The notes under the pieces were generated by a model. The model had not been told where the DNA came from and did not search any database. It was given only the letters and a program-made list of their open reading frames with translations. From JAPUEK01 sp963815355 (lineage in GTDB: Bacteria; Pseudomonadota; Alphaproteobacteria; Rhodobacterales; Rhodobacteraceae), in NCBI GenBank assembly GCA_963815355.1, contig CAWFGJ010000013.1, positions 372,001-436,000 of the forward strand: a stretch of 64,000 nucleotides of DNA. The letters run 5' to 3'. The first letter of the stretch is position 1. Every line of letters begins with the position of its first letter. Below, one piece after another: positions 8,002 through 16,123 of this stretch. The translations under genes and the position numbers were made by a program.

Positions 8002-8330
8002 CCCTGCACCCCAAAGGCTGGAACCCCTGCCTGCGCCATGCAGGATGCAGGGCCGGGGCTGCCCGACAAGCGGCGTATGGTGGCCACGGTGGACGTTCCC
8101 GCCACAACGCCCACATCCCGCGCCAGCAACTGGATATCTTCGGCACTGGCGTTATCGACGATGCAGCGCGTCGCCGTATCCGCCGCAGGGCCTGCCAGCG
8201 ATTTCGACACCACCGGCAACACCACCGATTCCGCGGCGCGGCGCCCCACCTTGTCAGCCATTTCTGTGGGCGAACAGGCGGCGATCACGGCCAACAGCAG
8301 CCCCGACGCAAGCACAGACAAACGCTTCAT
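7998..8330 (-). CDS. Small lipoprotein of unknown function (sdh operon)
   Basis: 110 aa with lipoprotein signal MKRLSVLASGLLLAVIAAC (lipobox IAAC, Cys19). The mature sequence is Ala/Val-rich with two Cys (TRCIVD, ASCMAQ). It is coupled by 4-base overlaps to the methyltransferase gene upstream and to the next lipoprotein downstream. No family recognised. The pairing of two small lipoproteins inside the sdh operon hints at a joint envelope role, which is inference. Confidence 0.65.
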   Translation of the reverse strand: MKRLSVLASGLLLAVIAACSPTEMADKVGRRAAESVVLPVVSKSLAGPAADTATRCIVDNASAEDIQLLARDVGVVAGTSTVATIRRLSGSPGPASCMAQAGVPAFGVQG

Positions 8331-9109
8331 GCCAAATCCCCCGGCTTATGGGCCACGAACAAAGTCTCGCCCCGCATCAGCCCATAGCGATGCACGTCAG
8401 GCTCAACCGCGACCAGTTCTTCCAGCCGAAACCCTGCCGCGCGAATGCGGTCGCGGATGTCGCGGCCATAAAAGCGGGCGTGGTCGTTCTGGCCAAAGTG
8501 CAAAAAACGCCCCTCGCGGCTGGTGATCTCAGGGTTTTCATAGGTCTGTGCCCAGCCTTCGCAGACCGGGGTCGTCAGAAAAGCAATCCCACCGGGCCGC
8601 AACACCCGGAACAGTTCGGCCAGCGCCTTGGCGTCGTCGACATGCTCCAACACGTGGTTGCACATCACCCGGTCAAAGCTGGCATCCGGCAGGTCAATCG
8701 CCTCGATATTCACCACGTGGTCGGGGTTGGTGTCAGCGCGCAATTCTGCCGTCTCATAGGCGCCAACCTTGCGGCCCACAAACTTGCGCAGCGGCCCTTC
8801 GGCGGCAAAATGCAACAGGCGGTGGTCCTTGGTCAGCACCTCGTTGCGGCGCAGATAGAGCGCGATCAACCGATGCCGCTCCAAAGCGGCACAGTTGGGA
8901 CAGCGCGCATCATACCGCGGTGGCGAGCCAAACGGGCCAAAGTTGCCGTAATAGCCGCACAGCGGGCAATGGCGGGGCACGATGCCCTTTGCCATCTCAT
9001 TGAACTTACGGCGAAGCCTGTTCACAGACCGATCCAGCGCCCCACGGAATTCCTCCGTCCGGTCCACCTTTTCGCCCTGTTCCCAATCGTCCGCCATGGG
9101 TTTGCTCAA
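8327..9109 (-). CDS. Zinc-ribbon class I SAM methyltransferase
   Basis: 260 aa. An N-terminal Cys4-type ribbon (HCPLCGYYG and RCPNCAALERHR, about 45-80) precedes a Rossmann methyltransferase domain with FDRVMCNHVLEHV (motif IV region) and LRPGGIAFLTTP. Methyltransferase_11 type; substrate unknown. The TTG start overlaps the sdhA stop by 4 bases, so coupled translation is likely; an in-frame ATG four codons later is an alternative. It is the first of four genes intercalated between sdhA and sdhB. Confidence 0.72.
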   Translation of the reverse strand: MSKPMADDWEQGEKVDRTEEFRGALDRSVNRLRRKFNEMAKGIVPRHCPLCGYYGNFGPFGSPPRYDARCPNCAALERHRLIALYLRRNEVLTKDHRLLHFAAEGPLRKFVGRKVGAYETAELRADTNPDHVVNIEAIDLPDASFDRVMCNHVLEHVDDAKALAELFRVLRPGGIAFLTTPVCEGWAQTYENPEITSREGRFLHFGQNDHARFYGRDIRDRIRAAGFRLEELVAVEPDVHRYGLMRGETLFVAHKPGDLA

Positions 9110-10908
9110 TAGACCCGCGCTTTGGGCGCGATTTTCTTAAGGTCGATGCCACCTTTGTCAGCCGGGGTCAGCGGTTCCAGATGCACCGGGCGGCTGGACA
9201 AGGTGACCTTTGCCCCCTCGACATGCGCCAGAGAGTGCACGCGCCAGTTGGAGTCATCGCGGTTCGGATAATCCTCATGCGCGTGGGCGCCGCGGCTTTC
9301 CTTGCGCGCCTCTGCCGCCACGATGGTGGCCAGCGCGTTCGGCATCAGGTTGGTCAACTCCAACGTCTCCATCAGGTCCGAGTTCCAGACCATGCTGCGG
9401 TCCGTGACCTGCACATCGTCCATCTTCCCGGCGATGGCCGTCATCTTGACCACGCCTTCGGCCAGCGTCTTGTCCGTGCGGAACACTGCGGCATCGGCCT
9501 GCATGGTCTTTTGCATCTCCAGCCGCAGATCCGCGGTAGAGATCGACCCCTTGGCATGGCGCAACCCGTCAAACCGGCCCAGCGCCTTGTCCACCTCAGC
9601 CGTATTCACCGGGGCGGCGCGTTCCTTGGGGTTCACGACCTCTGCCGCGCGGATCGCCGCAGCGCGCCCGAAGACCACAAGGTCGATCAGTGAGTTTGAC
9701 CCCAACCTGTTCGCCCCATGGACCGACGCACAGCCCGCCTCACCGACGGCCATCAGTCCGGGAAAGGTTGCGTCCGGGTTGGTGGCGGTGGGGTTCAACA
9801 CCTCGCCCCAATAGTTGGTCGGAATACCGCCCATGTTGTAATGCACCGTCGGCAGCACCGGGATCGGCTCTTTGGTCAGGTCCACGCCCGCGAAAATCCG
9901 CGCGCTTTCGCTGATGCCCGGCAGGCGCAGATCCAGCGTTTCCTTCGGCAAATGGTTCAGGTGCAGGTGGATGTGGTCTTTGTTCGGCCCCACGCCGCGC
10001 CCTTCACGAATCTCGATCGTCATGCAGCGGCTGACCACGTCGCGGCTGGCCAGATCCTTGTAGGTCGGGGCGTAGCGTTCCATGAACCGCTCGCCTTCCG
10101 AGTTGGTCAGATAGCCGCCTTCGCCCCGCGCGCCTTCGGTGATCAAACAGCCAGAGCCGTAAATCCCCGTCGGGTGAAATTGCACGAACTCCATATCCTG
10201 CAAAGGCAGACCGGCCCGCGCCACCATCCCGCCGCCATCGCCGGTGCAGGTATGGGCCGAGGTCGCGCTGAAATAGGCGCGTCCATAGCCGCCCGTGGCC
10301 AGCACGACCATCTTGGCGTTGAACACATGCATGGTGCCGTCATCCAGCTTCCACGCCACAACACCGGTGCACCGACCATCGGTGATGATCAGATCCAGTG
10401 CGAAATATTCGATGAAGAACTCCGCGTTGTTCTTCAGGCTTTGACCGTAGAGCGTGTGCAGGATCGCATGGCCGGTCCGGTCAGCGGCGGCACAAGTGCG
10501 CTGCACCGGCGGGCCCTCACCGTATTCGGTGGTGTGGCCGCCAAACGGGCGCTGGTAGATCTTGCCCTCTTCGGTGCGGCTGAACGGCACGCCGTAATGT
10601 TCCAGCTCATACACCGCCTTGGGTGCTTCGCGGACAAGGTATTCCATCGCATCGGTGTCGCCCAGCCAGTCAGAGCCTTTAACCGTGTCATACATATGCC
10701 ACTGCCAGCTGTCCGGCCCCATGTTGCCAAGGCTGGCCGCGATGCCGCCTTGTGCGGCAACCGTGTGGCTGCGGGTCGGGAAAACCTTCGTCACGCAGGC
10801 CGTGCGCAGCCCTTGCTCGGCCATGCCCAGCGTCGCGCGCAAGCCAGCGCCCCCGGCGCCCACCACAACCACGTCATATTCATGCACTTCGTAGGGATAA
10901 GCCGTCAT
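9106..10908 (-). CDS. sdhA: Succinate dehydrogenase flavoprotein subunit
   Basis: Catalytic subunit of complex II, oxidising succinate to fumarate; 600 aa, the normal length. FAD-binding GAGGAGLRA near residue 17, the FAD-attachment His in RSHTVAAQGG, active-site HPTG and RGEGG segments, and HYNMGGIPTNY are all present. Preceded by sdhD with 10 bases between. It is followed by the overlapping methyltransferase gene rather than sdhB. Confidence 0.97.
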   Translation of the reverse strand: MTAYPYEVHEYDVVVVGAGGAGLRATLGMAEQGLRTACVTKVFPTRSHTVAAQGGIAASLGNMGPDSWQWHMYDTVKGSDWLGDTDAMEYLVREAPKAVYELEHYGVPFSRTEEGKIYQRPFGGHTTEYGEGPPVQRTCAAADRTGHAILHTLYGQSLKNNAEFFIEYFALDLIITDGRCTGVVAWKLDDGTMHVFNAKMVVLATGGYGRAYFSATSAHTCTGDGGGMVARAGLPLQDMEFVQFHPTGIYGSGCLITEGARGEGGYLTNSEGERFMERYAPTYKDLASRDVVSRCMTIEIREGRGVGPNKDHIHLHLNHLPKETLDLRLPGISESARIFAGVDLTKEPIPVLPTVHYNMGGIPTNYWGEVLNPTATNPDATFPGLMAVGEAGCASVHGANRLGSNSLIDLVVFGRAAAIRAAEVVNPKERAAPVNTAEVDKALGRFDGLRHAKGSISTADLRLEMQKTMQADAAVFRTDKTLAEGVVKMTAIAGKMDDVQVTDRSMVWNSDLMETLELTNLMPNALATIVAAEARKESRGAHAHEDYPNRDDSNWRVHSLAHVEGAKVTLSSRPVHLEPLTPADKGGIDLKKIAPKARVY

Positions 10909-10917
10909 GTCAGTTCC

Positions 10918-11289
10918 TCAGAGCGCGATCTTGATCAGCGCGAAAAGCCCGGTCGCCGTGATCACGGCGCTAAGCGACTGTACAAAGATCACCGCCATTT
11001 TGCGGGCGGTGCCGCGGGTGTAATCCTCAAGCATCATCTGCGCGCCCATCGCAAAGTGGCGCATCCCCACCACCAGCACCAAGGCGGTGATGATCGCCGG
11101 GAACGGGTGCGAGAAAGTCTCCACCACTTGCGACCGGCTTTGGCCAAGCGCATGGCCAAACAGATAAACCCAAGTCGGCACAAGGCAAGCCAAGGCCACG
11201 GCAGAAACGGTCATATGCCAATGATGCGCGGTGCCGGTGTGGGCGGCCCCTTTGCCTTCGGCGCGTTTGCGGGCGGTCAGATAGCGCAT
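10918..11289 (-). CDS. sdhD: Succinate dehydrogenase hydrophobic membrane anchor subunit
   Basis: 123 aa integral membrane subunit that anchors SdhAB and helps bind heme b and ubiquinone. Three hydrophobic segments are visible (VSAVALACLVPTWVYLF, IITALVLVVGMRH, MAVIFVQSLSAVITATGLFAL). HHWHMTV is near the N-terminus, and RHFAMGAQMMLEDYTRG is a typical alphaproteobacterial SdhD segment. It lies between sdhC and sdhA with short spacing. Confidence 0.93.
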   Translation of the reverse strand: MRYLTARKRAEGKGAAHTGTAHHWHMTVSAVALACLVPTWVYLFGHALGQSRSQVVETFSHPFPAIITALVLVVGMRHFAMGAQMMLEDYTRGTARKMAVIFVQSLSAVITATGLFALIKIAL

Positions 11290-11299
11290 GGTCAGCCCC

Positions 11300-11683
11300 T
11301 CAGACGATCAGAACAGTGATAAGGGTCAGCACAACCGACCCGATGATGCAGCCCCAGCCCAGCTTTTCCGCCGTGGCAATATCTAGCCCCTTGCCTGCGT
11401 CGAAATAGAGATGCCGCAGCCCCGCAAGGTAGTGATACCAGATCGCCCAAGCCGAGGCGGTAAACACCAGATCCCCGAACCAACTGGTCACAACCCCGTC
11501 AGCCAGCGCAAAAGCGCGGTCAGAGCTTGCGGCCGCCAGCAACCACCACACCGCCAGCATGACCGCGACAATCAAGCCGTTCCCGGTGATCCGGGTCAGG
11601 ATAGAGGTGATTGCGGTCAACTGAGGCCGGTAGATTTGCAGATGCGGGGAAAGGGGTCGCTCGACCCGTTTGACCTCTGCCAT
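11300..11683 (-). CDS. sdhC: Succinate dehydrogenase cytochrome b556 subunit
   Basis: 127 aa membrane subunit of complex II. It contains the family signature RPLSPHLQIYRP near the N-terminus, where Ser and Arg contact ubiquinone, and HYLAGLRHLYFD around residue 85, whose His is the heme ligand. Three membrane helices. First gene of the operon; GGGA lies a few bases before the ATG. The 186-base leader carries paired TGTGATCACA palindromes and a TGTTTCCGCTA element shared with the suc operon. Confidence 0.95.
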   Translation of the reverse strand: MAEVKRVERPLSPHLQIYRPQLTAITSILTRITGNGLIVAVMLAVWWLLAAASSDRAFALADGVVTSWFGDLVFTASAWAIWYHYLAGLRHLYFDAGKGLDIATAEKLGWGCIIGSVVLTLITVLIV

Positions 11684-11803
11684 GGCACGTCCCTTCGTCT
11701 TTGGCTGCCCCGGCGCGCAAATGGCCCGGGTCTGGATTGGCTGTCACCCTTCAATAGCGCGGATTTCGCCACTGTCACGCGCCGGGATGTCGCTAACCTG
11801 CAC

Positions 11804-11814
11804 TGTTTCCGCTA
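11804..11814 (+). promoter_or_regulatory. TGTTTCCGCTA element before sdhC, shared with sucC
   Basis: TGTTTCCGCTA matches, base for base, the element at 23993-24003 before sucC. It resembles most of a LacI-family-type operator (TGTTAGCGCTAACA-like). In both places it lies to the left of the paired palindromes on the plus strand, although sdhC is read leftward and sucC rightward. Confidence 0.45.
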
Positions 11815-11835
11815 TCAATGTCAAAAAGTTGCAAT

Positions 11836-11866
11836 TGTGATCACAGTTTGGAAACGTGTGATCACA
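11836..11866 (-). promoter_or_regulatory. Paired TGTGATCACA palindromes upstream of sdhC
   Basis: Two perfect TGTGATCACA sites (11836-11845 and 11857-11866) are exactly 21 bp apart, two helical turns, so both would face the same side of DNA. The spacer GTTTGGAAACG is itself quasi-symmetric. The same 31-bp layout occurs before sucC. They lie 153 bases upstream of the sdhC ATG and just beyond the stop of the DUF4344 gene, so sdhC is the logical target. The binding protein is unknown. Confidence 0.7.
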
Positions 11867-11869
11867 GCT

Positions 11870-12631
11870 TTACTGGCTTGCCTCGTAAATCCGCTGCGCA
11901 TCTTCCGCGTACTCGCTGCAAATCGTGATGCTGCGATCCGAGGGGTCGTAAAACGCGTTTGCCTGACCACAAGGCGCAATTTGGACCGTGATTTCTTCAG
12001 GCAAGCCATAGGCCGCGTTGAAATCCACAATCTCGGCCTGCAACAGCGCGCCAATCGGGTCTTCGGGGTCAGTGTCCACCAACACCAGACCCTTCGCACC
12101 CTCGGTCAGTTCCAGCCCGTCCAGCACTGTCCCCCACGCGGCCTGCGCCTGGGCAAACTCATCGGGGCAACGCTCCGCCCGCTCGGCTGGCAACTCCAAC
12201 GCATCGGCGGTGGCTTGCCGTTCGCCCGGACTGGCCCCGTAGAACAGACAGATCAGATTGTAATACCGCTGCTGATCAAGGCTGTGCTCGTCCGAGTAAG
12301 ACGGCGCATCGCCCGCCGCTTCTGCTTCCGCACTGTAAAGCGCATAAGACAGCGCAGTATCGGTGATGATCTCGGTCGCCGCCTCCTCGTTCCAGATCGC
12401 GTGCACCAGCAGCGCCGAAAGCGTGTCTGCCGCGTCTTCTTCCTTGCCCAGAACAGGCACTTGCATCACGTCAATCAACGCGTGGCCAAGCTCATGATAA
12501 AACGTCGACACGATGTTAGAGCCGATAAACGACGCCTCCGCCTCATCCTCCGGCATCTCGAAGGCCGCCACTGGCGCCGCAGCCCCCAACGCACTCCCCA
12601 GCAAAAGCCCCGCAAAAAACCGTCCGCGCAT
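11870..12631 (-). CDS. DUF4344 putative metallopeptidase, exported
   Basis: 253 aa from the ATG encoding MRGRFFAGLL, chosen because it begins directly with a signal peptide (GLLLGSALGAAAPVAA); a longer frame reaches 12679. The mature protein has an HELGH motif at H46-E47-H50, the zincin-type HExxH zinc and catalytic site, inside FYHELGHALIDV. This fits the DUF4344 putative metallopeptidase family. It also has Cys pairs (LICLFYG, ERCPDE, APCGQA, TICSEY) that may form disulfides in the periplasm. Substrate unknown. It lies upstream of sdhC but is separated by the operator region, so probably a separate transcript. Confidence 0.75.
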   Translation of the reverse strand: MRGRFFAGLLLGSALGAAAPVAAFEMPEDEAEASFIGSNIVSTFYHELGHALIDVMQVPVLGKEEDAADTLSALLVHAIWNEEAATEIITDTALSYALYSAEAEAAGDAPSYSDEHSLDQQRYYNLICLFYGASPGERQATADALELPAERAERCPDEFAQAQAAWGTVLDGLELTEGAKGLVLVDTDPEDPIGALLQAEIVDFNAAYGLPEEITVQIAPCGQANAFYDPSDRSITICSEYAEDAQRIYEASQ

Positions 12632-12753
12632 CAACGTCCCCTTGAAATAGAAGCCCAGTCCCCACCGATATAGCCGCAAAAACTGCTAACCTTGTGCTAA
12701 TTGCGCAGGGTTCCGCCGGAATTCTGGCGCGGCGCAAGGCCGGGCCGCCGCCC

Positions 12754-13788
12754 TCACCCCCGGCGCGGCACCAAGGCCCAATAGTCCAGATCCAGCAGCA
12801 CCTCCGGCAGGTATTTCCCCTCGCCGTCGCGCAAAGCAAAAGGTGCGGCCCCCTGCTTGACCGCCACCAGCCGCAACCTCAACGCGCCCACCGACGGCAC
12901 CGACGTCTCTGCCCGGTCCAGCACCTCCGACCAGGCCCGCACCGTATCGCCCGCAAAAGCCGGGTTTGCATGCGCGCCGCCGTTCAGCGCCACAATCATC
13001 TGGGCATTGGCCAACCCATTGAACGACAAGGCCCGCGCAAGGCTCAGGATATGCCCGCCATAAATCAACCGCCTGCCATCTTCGCGCGCCGTTGCGTCGA
13101 AATGCACCTTGGCGGTGTTCTGCCACAGCCGCGTGGCCAGCATATGCTCGGCCTCCTCCAGCGTGACCCCGTCGACATGGTCGATCCTCTCACCCACCGC
13201 GTAATCTTCATACGCATGCGGCTCGCCCGCCAACGCATAATCATAACCCGAAAAGTGCAAACCCTCCGGGATCACCAGATCCGCCGCCGCGACCACAGTC
13301 GCCAACGCAGGCACCACTGCCTCAACGCCCCCCCCGGCCCGCGCCTTGCGTACCATCACCCAGCGTACATAGCTCAACACCGGCTCTTCGTGCTGGTTGA
13401 AACCGGTCGTCCGCACCCAGACCACACCCGATTTCCCGTTGGAGTTTTCTTTCAACCCAATCACTTGACTGACCGCTTGCAGCGTGTCGCCCGGATAGAC
13501 AGGGCGCAACCACCGCCCCTCGGCATAGCCCAGATTGGCAATGGCATTCAGACTGACATCCGGCACCGTCTTGCCGAAGACCGTATGAAAGGCGATCAGA
13601 TCATCCAAAGGCGCGCGCGCCAATCCGCAGGCCGCCGCAAAAGCGTCCGATGAATACAGCGCGCCCCGTGCCGGATAAAGCGCATGATACAGCGCGCGCT
13701 CGCCGCCCGACACCGTGCGCGGCACCGCATGGGTGATCGTCTCGCCCAAACGATAGTCTTCAAAGAACCGCCCCGGATTGGTCTTCAT
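12754..13788 (-). CDS. mch: Mesaconyl-CoA hydratase (MaoC family)
   Basis: Hydrates mesaconyl-CoA to beta-methylmalyl-CoA in the ethylmalonyl-CoA pathway. The protein is 344 aa from the ATG of MKTNPGRFFEDYRLGE; 28 in-frame codons upstream lack a matching start signal. It contains two MaoC-like hotdog repeats (about 10-160 and 190-340): HTVFGKTVPDVSLNAIANLGY in the first half and YGGHILSLARALSFNGLANAQ in the second. Assignment over a generic MaoC dehydratase rests on length, these segments and the neighbouring malyl-CoA thioesterase, malate dehydrogenase and sdh genes, the order known from Rhodobacter. Confidence 0.88.
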   Translation of the reverse strand: MKTNPGRFFEDYRLGETITHAVPRTVSGGERALYHALYPARGALYSSDAFAAACGLARAPLDDLIAFHTVFGKTVPDVSLNAIANLGYAEGRWLRPVYPGDTLQAVSQVIGLKENSNGKSGVVWVRTTGFNQHEEPVLSYVRWVMVRKARAGGGVEAVVPALATVVAAADLVIPEGLHFSGYDYALAGEPHAYEDYAVGERIDHVDGVTLEEAEHMLATRLWQNTAKVHFDATAREDGRRLIYGGHILSLARALSFNGLANAQMIVALNGGAHANPAFAGDTVRAWSEVLDRAETSVPSVGALRLRLVAVKQGAAPFALRDGEGKYLPEVLLDLDYWALVPRRG

Positions 13789-13826
13789 CCCCGCCCCCCT
13801 TTGCTTGCCCGCAAACCCCGGGAAAG

Positions 13827-13864
13827 CCCATTTTCTGTCCTTAAATATCCCCGCCGGAGGCTCC
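13827..13864. repeat. 38-bp intergenic repeat, copy 1
   Basis: Identical over 38 bp to 19586-19623. It includes TCCTTAAATATCCCCGCC followed by GGAGGCTCC, and the CCGCCGGAGG/CTCC part can fold weakly. It lies between mch and the DUF1737 gene. GGGGATATTT next to CTCCGGCGG is a familiar dispersed intergenic motif in Rhodobacteraceae genomes; function unknown. Confidence 0.7.
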
Positions 13865-13913
13865 GCCGCCAAGGCCCGCGCCCCGCATCAAAACCGCCGC
13901 CGACGCGCGGGCC

Positions 13914-14117
13914 TCAGGCTTCGCCCAACTTCATCTCGGGCGCGTAAGTCCCCGGCACCTCTTTCACCACCGCCTGCCCGCAGCGCATCACCCCGCGCGC
14001 CGCATCGAACGCATAGGTGGGCGCCCCGTGCAGCACCCAGCCCTTGCTCAGCGCCAGCGAGACCTTGTGGCAAAAGGCCGAGGTGTCGTCCTCACTCAGA
14101 AACCGGTAAAGCTGCAT
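13914..14117 (-). CDS. DUF1737 domain protein
   Basis: 67 aa (MQLYRFLSEDDTSAFCHKVS..., then SKGWVLHGAPTYAFD). The KGW-LHG-P-Y core is typical of the small DUF1737 family, of unknown function. The ATG overlaps the stop of the upstream nnrU-like gene by one base (TGATG), so the two are translationally coupled. No signal peptide; predicted cytosolic. Confidence 0.8.
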   Translation of the reverse strand: MQLYRFLSEDDTSAFCHKVSLALSKGWVLHGAPTYAFDAARGVMRCGQAVVKEVPGTYAPEMKLGEA

Positions 14118-14674
14118 CAGTAATACGTCCCCGCAAACACCGGATGGCCAAGCCACGCATGCACCAACGCGGCCACACCGAACAACGCCAGCGTCCCCAC
14201 AAGGTTCATCGCGTCCCCCTTCAGACCACGTCCCGCCGCAGGCTTCGCCCAAGGCCCGGCCGCATTGATCAAGGCCATCTGGACCAAAGCCCACGCCCCA
14301 ACCCCGCCGAACAGCACCAATGAGGCCAGATCACCATTCACCAGCAAATGGGCCACCGCCCAAATCACCTGCCCCCACAACATCGGATGCCGCATCTTGG
14401 GGTAAAGCACGCCCTTGGTGCCGCCCACGCCGAACAGAAACACCGAGACCAGCATCAGCGTGTTGTTCAGATGCCCCATGCCGGGCAACGGGGTGTAGAT
14501 CGGCACAAACTCTGCCGCGCGATAGCCCAGAACCATCAACACCACCCCGGCAAGGATCAGCAGGGCCACCAGACCTTTGCCCTTGTCTCCCAGTGCCGCG
14601 CGCTGTGCAGGCGCCACCCGCTTGAACAGGTGCGGCAGCACCCAAAGCGCCAGTCCAAGGATCAGTAAGGTCAT
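14117..14674 (-). CDS. NnrU family membrane protein
   Basis: 185 aa with about five hydrophobic helices (starting LILGLALWVLPHLF). Segments such as MGHLNNTLML, RHPMLWGQVIWAVAHLLVNGD and GDAMNLVGTLALF match the NnrU family, named for a gene near nitric oxide reductase in Rhodobacter. Other NnrU-domain proteins function in carotenoid isomerisation. There are no nitrogen-oxide genes here, so the role is unclear. It is upstream of and coupled to the DUF1737 gene. Confidence 0.82.
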   Translation of the reverse strand: MTLLILGLALWVLPHLFKRVAPAQRAALGDKGKGLVALLILAGVVLMVLGYRAAEFVPIYTPLPGMGHLNNTLMLVSVFLFGVGGTKGVLYPKMRHPMLWGQVIWAVAHLLVNGDLASLVLFGGVGAWALVQMALINAAGPWAKPAAGRGLKGDAMNLVGTLALFGVAALVHAWLGHPVFAGTYY

Positions 14675-14757
14675 GTTCAGGCGTCCTTCTCGGGGGGATC
14701 GGAATTCGGGGGATAGATATTCGGGCGGATCGGAATCTTGTCGCGCCGAACCTGCCT

Positions 14758-15621
14758 CTATCCGGCCAGAACTGCAATCGCTTCGGCCTTGGCAATCAGC
14801 GCCTTGGCGATCTCGATGTGCAAATTCTCAACGATCCTGCCATCCACCACCGCAACGCCCTGCCCCGCCGCCTTGGCCGCCGCATAGGCCTCGATGTGCC
14901 GCTGCGCCAGCGCCAGATCCGCCTCCGAGGGGGCAAAGACCGCGTTGGCCACGTCCAACTGCGCCGGGTGGATCAGGGTCTTGCCGTCAAACCCCATGTC
15001 GCGGCCCTGCTCGCACTCGGCCCGCAAGCCCGCGTCGTCCTTGAACGCGTTATACACCCCGTCCACGATCACCTTGCCATGGGCGCGGGCGGCCAGCACG
15101 CACAAGCCAAGCCCGCTTTGCAACGGCAGACGGTCCGGGCGAAAGCGGCTGCCCAATTCCTTGGCCAGATCATTCGTGCCCATCACCATGCCTTTCAGCT
15201 TCGGATGCGCGGCGATTTCCGCGGCGTTCAGCATCCCCTGTGCTGTCTCCATCATCGCCCACAGGTCGACATCCGGCACAGTCGCTGCCACCGCGTCCAG
15301 ATCCGCCGCCCGGTTCACCTTGGGGATCAGCACCGCGTCAATCCGCAAACCATCGGCCTTTGCGACCGCCATCGCCACCGCATCGGACTGGCCCCAGTCG
15401 CTGTCCAGCCCGTTGATCCGTACGATCCGCGCGCGCTTGCCATAGTCGATATCGCGCAAGGCTTGGATCAACGTGCCCCGCGCGGCGCCCTTTTCTTCGG
15501 GCGCAACCGCGTCCTCCAGATCAAAGATGATGGCATCCGTGGCCAGCTCCCGCGCCTTTTCCAAAGCCCGCGCCTTGGAGGCGGGGATATAAAGCACCGA
15601 GCGATAGGGGCGGCTGGACAT
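14758..15621 (-). CDS. mcl2: (3S)-malyl-CoA thioesterase (CitE-like)
   Basis: Hydrolyses malyl-CoA to malate and CoA in the ethylmalonyl-CoA pathway. 287 aa from the ATG of MSSRPYRSVLYIPASKARAL; ten codons upstream are probably leader. CitE-fold signatures are FDLEDAVAPEEK (Mg-binding Asp/Glu), RINGLDSDW, MMETAQGMLNA and GFDGKTLIHPAQ. The length is close to Rhodobacter Mcl2 and shorter than the malyl-CoA lyase Mcl1 (about 318 aa). A CoA-ester lyase activity cannot be excluded from sequence alone. Confidence 0.83.
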   Translation of the reverse strand: MSSRPYRSVLYIPASKARALEKARELATDAIIFDLEDAVAPEEKGAARGTLIQALRDIDYGKRARIVRINGLDSDWGQSDAVAMAVAKADGLRIDAVLIPKVNRAADLDAVAATVPDVDLWAMMETAQGMLNAAEIAAHPKLKGMVMGTNDLAKELGSRFRPDRLPLQSGLGLCVLAARAHGKVIVDGVYNAFKDDAGLRAECEQGRDMGFDGKTLIHPAQLDVANAVFAPSEADLALAQRHIEAYAAAKAAGQGVAVVDGRIVENLHIEIAKALIAKAEAIAVLAG

Positions 15622-15807
15622 GATTCTCTCCAAGCAACATTCTTGCGCCAAGGGTCAACATTTCAGCACTTTCGGCAAGAGGGAATTGCCGCAGCGCAGA
15701 AATTCGCCGCCCCACCTTTGCCGCCGTGCGACGGGTTAACCAAGCGGCAGGATCTGGGGCGCAGTCTTTCCCTGTGCCGCTTTGGCAGTTTCTTGAAAGG
15801 CCCGCAG

Positions 15808-16119
15808 ATGGAAAAGATGCTGTTCACCCTCTCTTTCGGTTTCGCCGCGCTTATTCTGGTCACGCAGGCAGGCTGGGCCGCACCGCAATGCGCGCCGCGC
15901 GATCAGGTGCTCGCAGCCCTTGCGCAAAAATACGGTGAGACGCGGCGCAGCATCGGCATCGCCGCCAATCAACAGGTGATAGAGGTGTTTGCCTCGGCAC
16001 AAACCGGCAGTTGGACGCTGACGGCCACGCAACCTGATGGGATGACCTGCCTCGTCGCCTCCGGCCAGTCGTTTGAGTCAATCACCGAACCGCTGCCCGC
16101 CAAAGGCGCCCCTGCCTGA
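15808..16119 (+). CDS. Small secreted hypothetical protein
   Basis: 103 aa with signal peptide MEKMLFTLSFGFAALILVTQAGWA. Two Cys in the mature part (PQCAPR, MTCLVA) may form a disulfide. The segment SWTLTATQPDGMTCLVASGQSFE looks like a small domain common among Rhodobacteraceae periplasmic hypotheticals. GAAAGG is placed seven bases before the ATG. The gene converges with the TSUP transporter (4 bases apart). Function unknown. Confidence 0.75.
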   Translation: MEKMLFTLSFGFAALILVTQAGWAAPQCAPRDQVLAALAQKYGETRRSIGIAANQQVIEVFASAQTGSWTLTATQPDGMTCLVASGQSFESITEPLPAKGAPA

Positions 16120-16123
16120 CCGC

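Noticed and set aside
9718..11319. 533-codon open frame opposite sdhA and sdhD
   Set aside because: Shadow of conserved sdh genes with a His/Arg/Gln-rich nonsense composition.
11836..11866. Standard CRP site
   Set aside because: TGTGATCACA lacks the 6-bp centre of TGTGA-N6-TCACA; the paired 21-bp layout suggests a different regulator.
14818..15807. Long N-terminal extension of the small secreted protein ending at 16119
   Set aside because: The extension is antisense to mcl2; the signal peptide and ribosome site at 15808 mark the true start.
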